Assembly: GCA_022823105.1 (NCBI GenBank)
Contig: JAJDXU010000209.1
Coordinates: 1-12,018, forward strand
Direction of reading: 5' to 3'
Length of the DNA stretch: 12,018 nt
Source: Dehalococcoidia bacterium
GTDB taxonomy: Bacteria > Chloroflexota > Dehalococcoidia > Lucifugimonadales > UBA3495
In this document: positions 1 to 5,811 of the stretch, piece after piece
How the letters are laid out: every line of letters begins with the position of its first letter
Position numbering within the stretch: the stretch's first letter is position 1
Made by a program: the position numbers and the translations under genes
The notes under the pieces: generated by a model
Databases searched by the model: none
Told to the model about the DNA's origin: nothing
What the model saw: the letters and a program-made list of their open reading frames with translations, nothing else

Positions 1-117
1 CTGGGCAAAGGGGGTGATTGACCGGATACCTGATCCCTGATTACCATCATTTCGCCACCCTCCCAGGGTGGGTCAATGCTCATGAAAATGGTGGGTCAAA
101 GGTCCTGAACATTGACA
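1..117 (+). mobile_element. Right end of an IS21-family-like element
   Basis: Two tandem 23-bp repeats lie at 67-89 and 90-112. Both begin GGTGGGTCAA, and I count 19 of 23 positions identical. They are followed directly by TGACA (113-117). Multiple subterminal direct repeats with GTGGGTCAA-type cores and a ...TGACA terminus are characteristic of IS21-family ends. The rest of the element would lie left of the window. A small hairpin (CCACCCT-CCC-AGGGTGG, 55-71) precedes the repeats. Frame 1 is open from base 1 to a TGA at 19-21 and could be the tail of istB, but six codons are too few to assign. The sequence seen is direct; the family call is by resemblance to IS21 ends. Confidence 0.55.
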
Positions 118-268
118 CGTAACGACGAAGCAGATGCTGAACGTCCAGAAATGCGGTCTGACCCGCTCTACCGGTACGCCGAGAAAGGACACTAGATTCC
201 GCTGGTCGCCGCTGTGTTGTCGCTGGTTCATATGCTATCCATACCGCCCGCTCACGGCAAGGTGTCCG
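118..268. other. Intergenic, no feature seen
   Basis: This 151-base stretch lies between the putative IS end and the comM stop codon. I found no convincing ORF, terminator hairpin or promoter. A -10 box is not present 17 bases beyond the TTGACA that ends the IS. Confidence 0.5.
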
Positions 269-1801
269 TCAGCTCAACCCCCTGGCACGGTACTGCAGCG
301 CCTCAGCCAGGTGAGCCGGCCCAATCCGCTCCGCGCCGGCCAGGTCCGCGATCGTCTGCGCTACCTTGACCACCCGGTGCAGCGCGCGCGCCGACAGATC
401 CAGCTTTTGCGACGCCCGTTGCAGCAGGGCTTCGGTGTCATCCTGCAGGTCGCAGTATTCCCATATCTTCGAGCCGGACATCTCAGCGTTGGACAATGCG
501 GTCGTTTCCTGGTCCTGGCCGAATCGCTTTTCCTGGATCGCCCTGGCGGCCATTACCCTCTCTCGCACCGCCGCCGACGGTTCCGATCCCGTCTGCGCCA
601 GCAGGCTGTCATATTCCACCGGCGGCACCTCCACGAATATGTCGATCCGTTCCAGGAGCGGGCCGCTGATCCGGCGCTGGTAACGCGAAACTGCCGACGG
701 ACTGCAAACACACTGCCGGCGCGGATGCGTGGCATACCCGCACGGGCACGGATTCATCGCAGCCACCAGCATAAAACTCGCCGGATAGGTCGCCGTGCCG
801 CTCACCCTTGTGATGGTCACCGTCTTGTCTTCCAGCGGTTGCCGCAGGGATTCCAGCAGCGCATGCCCGAACTCCGGCAACTCGTCCAGGAACAGGACGC
901 CGCGATGGCTCAGCGTAATTTCCCCCGGGCGCAGCATCCGGCCTCCGCCCACCAGGCCGGCGTTGGAGATGGTGTAGTGCGGAGCGCGGAACGGTCGTTG
1001 AGCGATCAACGGGCTGTCCGGTGGCAGGTTGCCGCTCACGCTGTAGATCTTGGTCACCTCCAGCGCTTCGTCCGGCGTCAGGTACGGCATCACCCCCGGC
1101 AACGCACGCGCCAGCAGCGTCTTTCCCGAGCCGGGCGGGCCGCTGAACAGGATGTTGTGGAACCCCGCCGCCGCCACCTCCAACGCTCGTTTCGCGTGGT
1201 CCTGCCCCCGGATGTGGCAAAGGTCGGTACTGTCTGGCGGGTTGCGATTCCCGTTCAGATGCACGCCGCTGTATGGGTACGGCTCGATCAGCGTCTCGCC
1301 TTGCAAATGGGTCAGCAGTTGCGACAATGTCGCTACGGGATAGACCTGCACCCCGTCCACCAAAGCCGCCTCCGCCGCGTCTACTGCCGGCACGTAAACC
1401 GTTCGTATCCCCTGCTCCCGCGCGACCCACACCATGGGCAGGATTCCAGCGGTGTGACGCAGTCCACCGTCCAGCGAAAGTTCACCGAGGAAAATCGCCG
1501 GTTCACTCGGCGGCGGCGCCTGTCCCGTGCTGAACAGGATGCCCGCTGCGATGGGCAGGTCGTACGCCGGCCCAGCTTTCTTCAGGTCCGCCGGCGCCAG
1601 GTTCACGGTGATCCTGCGCATGGGGAACTCGCAACCGCTGTTGCGCAGCGCGGCGCGCACCCGCTCTTTCGCCTCCTGCACCGCGGTATCGGGCAGACCC
1701 ACGATGTGAAACGCAGGCAGGCCCGGCGAGATATCCGTTTCGGCTTGTATGATCTGACCGTCGAGTCCGATCACTGCGCAAGTTTGAGCGGTCGCTAACA
1801 T
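269..1801 (-). CDS. comM: ComM/YifB family Mg-chelatase-like AAA+ ATPase
   Basis: 510 aa, the full family length. ComM is a hexameric helicase that drives branch migration when imported DNA is integrated during natural transformation; homologues (YifB) also occur in bacteria not known to be competent. Residues 1-170 are the N-terminal ChlI-like domain (GLPAFHIVGLPD near 27-38, then NLAPADLKKAG). The AAA+ core has Walker A GPPGSGKT at 221-228, FRAPHYTIS near 271 and Walker B GVLFLDELPE at 301-310. Four cysteines (352, 354, 364, 366) form the zinc-type cluster usual in this family, and LLERIDIFVEV follows at 382-392. The C-terminal helical domain ends at 510. The ATG (1799-1801) is preceded by GGAG (1808-1811 on the plus strand) at good spacing. 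No dprA, topA or competence gene is adjacent, so a role in transformation is known for the family but not shown here. Confidence 0.95.
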   Translation of the reverse strand: MLATAQTCAVIGLDGQIIQAETDISPGLPAFHIVGLPDTAVQEAKERVRAALRNSGCEFPMRRITVNLAPADLKKAGPAYDLPIAAGILFSTGQAPPPSEPAIFLGELSLDGGLRHTAGILPMVWVAREQGIRTVYVPAVDAAEAALVDGVQVYPVATLSQLLTHLQGETLIEPYPYSGVHLNGNRNPPDSTDLCHIRGQDHAKRALEVAAAGFHNILFSGPPGSGKTLLARALPGVMPYLTPDEALEVTKIYSVSGNLPPDSPLIAQRPFRAPHYTISNAGLVGGGRMLRPGEITLSHRGVLFLDELPEFGHALLESLRQPLEDKTVTITRVSGTATYPASFMLVAAMNPCPCGYATHPRRQCVCSPSAVSRYQRRISGPLLERIDIFVEVPPVEYDSLLAQTGSEPSAAVRERVMAARAIQEKRFGQDQETTALSNAEMSGSKIWEYCDLQDDTEALLQRASQKLDLSARALHRVVKVAQTIADLAGAERIGPAHLAEALQYRARGLS

Positions 1802-1914
1802 TTTCTACTCCAGGCGCTTCTATATTAGTTTGAAAATAAAACGCACATTCGGAACATTATCATAAACGAACGAACGTACGCAATATGCCAATGCCATCAA
1901 ACTGCCCAAGCCCA

Positions 1915-1963
1915 TCGGGCCGAGTGGCCCGAATGCACGCATAGGATGATGTCCGGATCATCC
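1915..1963. repeat. Two tandem hairpins in the comM/binding-protein divergent region
   Basis: TCGGGCC-gagt-GGCCCGA (1915-1932, 7-bp stem) is followed 11 bases later by GGATGAT-gtccgg-ATCATCC (1944-1963, 7-bp stem). They sit midway between two divergent genes. No T-run follows either hairpin, so they are not clear terminators. They may be operator sites or cruciform-forming sequence; function is unknown. Confidence 0.4.
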
Positions 1964-2001
1964 GATGTGGTTCAGCGATGTCATTGACGGTTGGAAAATT
2001 G

Positions 2002-2038
2002 ATGTGCAACGTACTTGCTGGGATCCCCTATTGCACAT
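2002..2038. promoter_or_regulatory. 8-bp inverted repeat upstream of the binding-protein gene
   Basis: ATGTGCAA (2002-2009) and TTGCACAT (2031-2038) are perfect inverted copies 21 bases apart. The right arm ends 40 bases before the ATG at 2079. The placement fits an operator or a 5'-leader hairpin controlling the transporter gene. No convincing -35/-10 pair was found beside it, so this is a candidate only. Confidence 0.35.
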
Positions 2039-2078
2039 TCGTTGATCGGACTCATACGCGGAAGGATTTGACCAGGCC

Positions 2079-3155
2079 ATGAGAAGTCTCAAATACGAAC
2101 GCGCAGGGCGCTGTGCTGCAATGATTGCAGTGTGTCTGTTGGCTTCCGCGATCCTGGGCTGCACCTCGGAAACCGACAGCATCGCATCAACCGAAATCGG
2201 ATTCTCTCGCATCGATGCCGTGATGGAGAAAGGCGCGATTGACTGCGCCACGCAGATCGATATTCCCGGGTTCGGTTTCGTCGATCCCGATGGCGACACG
2301 CGCGGATTCGACGTTGATCTTTGCCGGGCGGTTGCCGCCGCCATCTTCGGCGATCCTCAGGCGGTCGAAATCCACCACGTCCCTTATGTTGCCAGAGGCC
2401 CCCTCCTGCAGGCTGCGGAGGTGGACATGCTGTCTCGCACCACCACGTGGACAACCACCCGCGAGGCCCAATGGGGCGACTTTACCGTCATCATGTTCTA
2501 CGACGGCCAGGGTTTCATGGTACCCAAATCCCTGGGCGTGAACAGCGCCCTGGAACTTGACGGTTCCACCGTGTGCGTGGCTGAGGGCACCACAACCAAG
2601 CTGAACCTAGCGGACTTCTTCAGGCAGAACAATTTGCAACTGGAGACCCTCAGCTTCGACGAAACATCGACCACATACGAAGCCTATGAAGAAGGCCAGT
2701 GCGACGCCACCACCATCGACAAGTCCCAGTTGGCCGCCGTACGCAGCGGGTTCGCCGACCCCGACGCCCACGTTATTCTGCCCGACACCATCTCCAAGGA
2801 ACCTCTAGCGCCCATGGTGCCACGGGGCGATGCCCTCTGGACCACCTTGGTGAAGACCGTCCTTTACGTGCTGATCAACGCCGAAGAACTGGGCGTGACC
2901 CAAGCCAACGTCGAGGAGATGCGCAACAGCGAGGACATCCGCATCCGGCGGATGTTGGGCTCCGAAGGCAGCTTCGGGCAGGCTGATCTGGGACTCAAAC
3001 CCGACTTCGCCGTCGACGTTATCAGGTCGGTGGGAAACTACGGCGAAATTTACGACCGCTACATGGGCCCCCGGGGCGAATCGTTCACGCTGCCCCGGGG
3101 ACTCAACAACCTGTGGAGCAACGGCGGCTTGATCTACGCCCCTCCCATTCGCTAG
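2079..3155 (+). CDS. AapJ-like amino-acid ABC transporter substrate-binding lipoprotein
   Basis: 358 aa, family 3 solute-binding protein. It would capture amino acids outside the membrane for an ABC importer of the general L-amino-acid (AapJQMP) type. The N-terminus (about residues 15-28) is a hydrophobic signal ending LASAILGC, so Cys28 is the likely lipidated residue; Leu at -2 makes this lipobox slightly atypical. AapJ hallmarks are GFDVDLCRAVA (76-86), DMLSRTTTWT (116-125), FYDGQGFMV (140-148), EGTTTKLNLADF (169-180), LPDTISKEPL (234-243), GNYGEIYDR (319-327) and the C-terminal GLNNLWSNGGLIYAPPIR. AAGGA lies 12 bases before the ATG, which is a weak fit; an in-frame ATG at codon 15 would also leave a signal peptide. 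No permease or ATPase gene lies within the window, so the partner must be encoded elsewhere. No terminator was recognised after the stop. Confidence 0.92.
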   Translation: MRSLKYERAGRCAAMIAVCLLASAILGCTSETDSIASTEIGFSRIDAVMEKGAIDCATQIDIPGFGFVDPDGDTRGFDVDLCRAVAAAIFGDPQAVEIHHVPYVARGPLLQAAEVDMLSRTTTWTTTREAQWGDFTVIMFYDGQGFMVPKSLGVNSALELDGSTVCVAEGTTTKLNLADFFRQNNLQLETLSFDETSTTYEAYEEGQCDATTIDKSQLAAVRSGFADPDAHVILPDTISKEPLAPMVPRGDALWTTLVKTVLYVLINAEELGVTQANVEEMRNSEDIRIRRMLGSEGSFGQADLGLKPDFAVDVIRSVGNYGEIYDRYMGPRGESFTLPRGLNNLWSNGGLIYAPPIR

Positions 3156-3288
3156 CAATCGGTCCGACGGCCTCCGAGTCTGGTAAATCCCGCCCCCGTC
3201 GGCATCACTACCTCGAACCTCCCCGGCGGTTCGGCGTCATGACGGCGCTTTAATCGGTGTTATGATTGCGAATCGCGGAATCACCGTT

Positions 3289-3304
3289 TCGCAGGGACCT
3301 GCGA
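3289..3304. promoter_or_regulatory. 16-bp palindrome upstream of bluB
   Basis: TCGCAGG-GA-CCTGCGA is a perfect 7+2+7 palindrome about 67 bases before the bluB ATG. A two-base centre suits a dimeric regulator site better than an RNA hairpin. An imperfect arm pair (AATCGGTG near 3253 with CACCGTTT near 3282) lies just upstream. The 215-base interval has no B12-box or other recognisable cobalamin-riboswitch element. The regulator is unknown. Confidence 0.35.
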
Positions 3305-3354
3305 CGTCTCGCTTGTCATACGCTCGGCGCGTGATGTCGGGCATCGAAAAGGTT

Positions 3355-3360
3355 TATATT
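3355..3360 (+). promoter_or_regulatory. Putative -10 box (TATATT) for bluB
   Basis: TATATT ends 10 bases before the chosen ATG (3371). A transcript starting about 7 bases after it (near 3367) would have almost no 5' leader. The hexamer 17-18 bases upstream (near TGATGT, 3332-3337) is a poor -35, so only the -10 is supported. The G-run between it and the ATG could instead act as a close ribosome-binding site. Confidence 0.35.
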
Positions 3361-3370
3361 GGGGGGATGG

Positions 3371-4126
3371 ATGGAACAAACGGATCGCCAGCCTGGAGAG
3401 CATCCGCCGGACCTGAAATCGCTGGGCTTTGCCGACGCTGACCGCGAAGCGGTGTATCGTGCAATTTACCAACGCCGTGATGTGCGCGAATTCCGTCCCG
3501 ATCCGATCCCCGATGACAAACTTGCCCGCATCGTGCGGGCGGCTCACCACGGCCCCTCCGTGGGTTTCATGCAGCCCTGGGATTTCATCCTTGTGCAGGA
3601 CCTGCAGAAGCGCAGCCAGGTGAAGGATCTGTTCGAGCGGGAGCGCGCCGCGGCCGCCTGCTTCTTCGACGAGCCCCGACGTTCAGCGTACCTGGCGCTC
3701 AAACTGGAAGGGATCCTCGACTGTCCGGTCAACCTGTGCGTCACTTGCGACCCTACCCGCGCCGACGTGGTGCTGGGCCGCAACTCCATGCCCGAGACCG
3801 ACGTTTATTCCACCTGCTGCGCCATACAGAATCTATGGCTCGCCGCCCGCAGCGAAGGCATCGGCGTGGGCTGGGTCAGCATCCTCAAACTGCCCCAACT
3901 GCGCGGCATCCTGGGGATTCCGCCGCACATCATCCCGGTCGCGTATCTATGCCTGGGTTACCCCACGCAGTTTTCCGACGAACCAGGTCTCCAGACCGCC
4001 GGCTGGCGTCGCCGCCTGCCTGTCCAGCAATTGGTTCACCTGGACGGTTGGGAGAACTCGGTTCCCGAACAGCAGTGGCAGGGATTCTGGGATGCCCTCG
4101 AACCGGATGTCCCGCCAGCGCCGTAG
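3371..4126 (+). CDS. bluB: 5,6-dimethylbenzimidazole synthase BluB
   Basis: 251 aa from the ATG at 3371. An in-frame TTG at 3359 is possible, but it would put the G-rich ribosome-binding sequence inside the gene. BluB is a flavin-destroying nitroreductase-fold enzyme that uses O2 to cut reduced FMN into 5,6-dimethylbenzimidazole, the lower ligand of cobalamin. Diagnostic segments are QRRDVREFRPDPIP (34-47), GPSVGFMQPWDF (61-72), GRNSMPETDVYST (136-148) and GVGWVSI (165-171). Asp37 and Ser170 correspond to the catalytic Asp32 and Ser167 described for Sinorhizobium meliloti BluB, so the enzyme looks active. No cobT, cobU, cobS or other B12 gene is nearby; the lower ligand may be made for salvage or for a pathway encoded elsewhere. 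A standard nitroreductase is much less likely. Confidence 0.93.
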   Translation: MEQTDRQPGEHPPDLKSLGFADADREAVYRAIYQRRDVREFRPDPIPDDKLARIVRAAHHGPSVGFMQPWDFILVQDLQKRSQVKDLFERERAAAACFFDEPRRSAYLALKLEGILDCPVNLCVTCDPTRADVVLGRNSMPETDVYSTCCAIQNLWLAARSEGIGVGWVSILKLPQLRGILGIPPHIIPVAYLCLGYPTQFSDEPGLQTAGWRRRLPVQQLVHLDGWENSVPEQQWQGFWDALEPDVPPAP

Positions 4127-4148
4127 GACTCCCGACCGAAGCGCCGCT

Positions 4149-4177
4149 TTGCTATCGCCGCCAACCTAATCTATACT
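4149..4177 (+). promoter_or_regulatory. Sigma70-type promoter giving a leaderless mRNA
   Basis: TTGCTA (4149-4154), a 17-base spacer and TATACT (4172-4177). Six bases separate the -10 from the ATG at 4184, so the expected transcription start coincides with the A of the start codon. No Shine-Dalgarno sequence precedes the gene, which agrees with leaderless translation. The promoter starts only 22 bases after the bluB stop. Confidence 0.6.
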
Positions 4178-4183
4178 CGACAC

Positions 4184-5020
4184 ATGGACATACAGTTTGA
4201 AATTGGCGATCCAACGCGGCCCCGGGGCCACGCTCTCCTCTACTTCCGCGTCGACACCGAACCCGACAACGTTTACGGAACGTACATCGTAACCCTGCCC
4301 ATCACTGCCGATCTCACCAAGTACGTCCCGCCCTTCCTCGCCGCCCACCTGGGCAGCGGCGACACCGGCCCGCTCGCCAACTTCGCGGCCTTCGCCATGC
4401 CGCCCATGTCCGAACTCGTCGAGGGCGGCTACGACCGCCTGGTGCAGCTCGCAAACCTGCGAAACGATGATCTCGTCTACGGCGGCAGCATGTTCTCCTA
4501 CGACCTGGCCCGCATGATGGAGTCCGTCGCCAGCGCCGTGCAGGAATACTCAGACGCCTGGAACCAGGCCGCCGGCACGTCGGGCGCGGCCGCCGCTTCC
4601 ATCCCAGCCGATGACGCCGCCATCCCGCTGGGCGCCACCGGCCAGCCGTCAACTCCCGCGGACGCAGACGACGGAGACACCGGTGGCCTGGGGGTCAACG
4701 AGGTCCTCTGGTCCTTCATGAGCGAGGGCGACCGCCTGGCCGAGATGGGTCGCCTCCTTGGCCGCCTCCGCTTCGCCCAGGAGGGCAACGACACCGCTGC
4801 CATCGCCGACATCACCGCCGAGATGACCGCCCTCGGCCGCCACCTGCCCGACGAGTTCAGCATCGCCACGCTGGTCGCCAACGCCGCCGACACCGGGCCC
4901 GTCGCCGCTCAGCTCGCCCAGCTGTACATGGACCGCTGCTACCGCCTGTCCTCCGGCGACACCGAGCAGGTGCGCCGCATCGATGAGGCCATTCGCAACC
5001 TGGAACGCCGCAGTCGGTAA
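4184..5020 (+). CDS. Protein of unknown function, 278 aa
   Basis: I do not recognise the family. There is no signal peptide, no membrane segment and no known catalytic motif, so it is probably cytoplasmic. Residues 1-125 look like a mixed alpha/beta domain (GHALLYFRVDTEPDNVYG near 15-32, then ADLTKYVPPFLAAHL at 42-56). Residues 128-168 are a low-complexity Ala/Gly/Asp/Pro linker (many A, TPADADDGDTGG). Residues 170-278 are strongly helical and charged (EGDRLAEMGRLLGRLRF near 181-197; EQVRRIDEAIRNLERR at the end). The third codon position is very GC-rich, as in a real resident gene. A leaderless promoter abuts the ATG. It is a separate unit from bluB. The gene is near certain; its function is open. 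Confidence 0.8.
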   Translation: MDIQFEIGDPTRPRGHALLYFRVDTEPDNVYGTYIVTLPITADLTKYVPPFLAAHLGSGDTGPLANFAAFAMPPMSELVEGGYDRLVQLANLRNDDLVYGGSMFSYDLARMMESVASAVQEYSDAWNQAAGTSGAAAASIPADDAAIPLGATGQPSTPADADDGDTGGLGVNEVLWSFMSEGDRLAEMGRLLGRLRFAQEGNDTAAIADITAEMTALGRHLPDEFSIATLVANAADTGPVAAQLAQLYMDRCYRLSSGDTEQVRRIDEAIRNLERRSR

Positions 5021-5160
5021 CGTGTATTCGACGACGGTCAGTTTGCTATGTGATCTTAGTAGACGCCTCATGCGATGAGAAGTACTCGATTCCGCAGGTT
5101 TAATCTTTAGTGGAAGAAAGAGCCACAAAAAGCTGTCCCGTGGAGAAGGGTGATGTAATA

Positions 5161-5208
5161 GTTACGCTGATTGGCAAACTCGGATTGCCAACCGCGATCT
5201 GGCGTAAC
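5161..5208. repeat. Nested inverted repeats before the DUF4365 operon
   Basis: The outer arms GTTACGC (5161-5167) and GCGTAAC (5202-5208) and the inner arms TTGGCAA (5171-5177) and TTGCCAA (5185-5191) are all perfect. They pair as one 14-bp interrupted stem with a 7-base apical loop, a 3-base left bulge and a 10-base right bulge. The structure lies 55 bases upstream of the operon's promoter. The remainder of 5021-5160 shows only a minor CTCAT-gcg-ATGAG hairpin near 5068. The structure could be an operator, a terminator for the upstream gene (no T-run seen) or a mobile-element remnant. The orientation of the cores is opposite to that of an integron attC site. Confidence 0.5.
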
Positions 5209-5262
5209 ACATGGATACCTGCATCGTAGTGGCGATAGGACGTGCATGGAGTGGCAGGGTGA

Positions 5263-5291
5263 TTGCGAACCGACGTTCCTTTTGTTACAAT
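5263..5291 (+). promoter_or_regulatory. Promoter of the DUF4365 operon
   Basis: TTGCGA (5263-5268), a 17-base spacer and TACAAT (5286-5291). Transcription would start near 5298, giving a leader of about 30 bases before the GTG at 5329. Spacing is ideal and the -10 differs from TATAAT at one position. Confidence 0.55.
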
Positions 5292-5328
5292 CGTCCGGAA
5301 CGCGGTACCAATTTAAGCAGATAACCCT

Positions 5329-5799
5329 GTGTCGCCCAACTTTATACAGGAGCAACTGTCCCTGTCCTACGTGCGATCTGTAATATTCCGCACTGGGTTC
5401 AATTTGGCTGTTTGGACAGTTGACGAGCATGGAGTTGACGGGACGATTCGCCGTCCTGCTAGAGGTGTGAATCGGATTGATTTTCAACTCAAATCGACAA
5501 CCCGCTATACGGTTTTCGGCGACGACATCCGGTATGACCTCCGTGTAGAGGACTACAATCGGCTTATTTTAGATGATGACCTGCCGCGGGTGCTGATATT
5601 ATTTATTATGCCAGATGATGCTGATGATTGGCTGGCTCAAAGCGAGGACGAACTTTGCCTGCGTAAATGCGCATACTGGGTTCCTCTAATGGGCTTGTCG
5701 GTCTCATCCAACTCGTCGACCGTCAGAGTTTCGGTTCCTTTGGCGAACGCGTTTGACCAAAACGGGTTGCATGAGATGTTCCGACAGTTGATTGGGTAA
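5329..5799 (+). CDS. DUF4365 protein, PD-(D/E)XK nuclease-like
   Basis: 156 aa, starting at GTG. The start fits the usual DUF4365 N-terminus (S-P-N-F-I-Q-E-Q at 2-9). The ribosome-binding site is weak (AAGCAG, 5315-5320). Features of the family and of Mrr-like PD-(D/E)XK folds are a helical Glu/Gln (E8, Q9), then DEHGVDGTI (32-40, Asp37), then the strand DFQLKST (51-57) with the QxK signature Q53/K55. After these come YDLRVEDYN, AYWVPLMG and a C-terminal VSVPLANAF. DUF4365 domains occur widely next to defence and mobile genes; nuclease activity is inferred from the motif layout. It lies 12 bases upstream of the next gene, which has its own ribosome-binding site, so they are one operon. Bases 5521-5640 are about 47% GC by hand count, against 73% at 7141-7200, which suggests horizontal acquisition. 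No target-recognition or methylase domain is fused to it. Confidence 0.82.
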   Translation: MSPNFIQEQLSLSYVRSVIFRTGFNLAVWTVDEHGVDGTIRRPARGVNRIDFQLKSTTRYTVFGDDIRYDLRVEDYNRLILDDDLPRVLILFIMPDDADDWLAQSEDELCLRKCAYWVPLMGLSVSSNSSTVRVSVPLANAFDQNGLHEMFRQLIG

Positions 5800-5811
5800 C
5801 GGAGTTTTGCG

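Noticed and set aside
134..1798. 554-aa plus-strand open frame
   Set aside because: It is antisense to comM, which has full-length family matches. The translation is Arg/Gln-rich with no recognisable domain and arises from high GC at third codon positions.
5161..5208. Integron attC site
   Set aside because: An attC site should begin RYYYAAC and end GTTRRRY. Here the arms are in the opposite order (GTTACGC first, GCGTAAC last), and no integrase or cassette array is seen.
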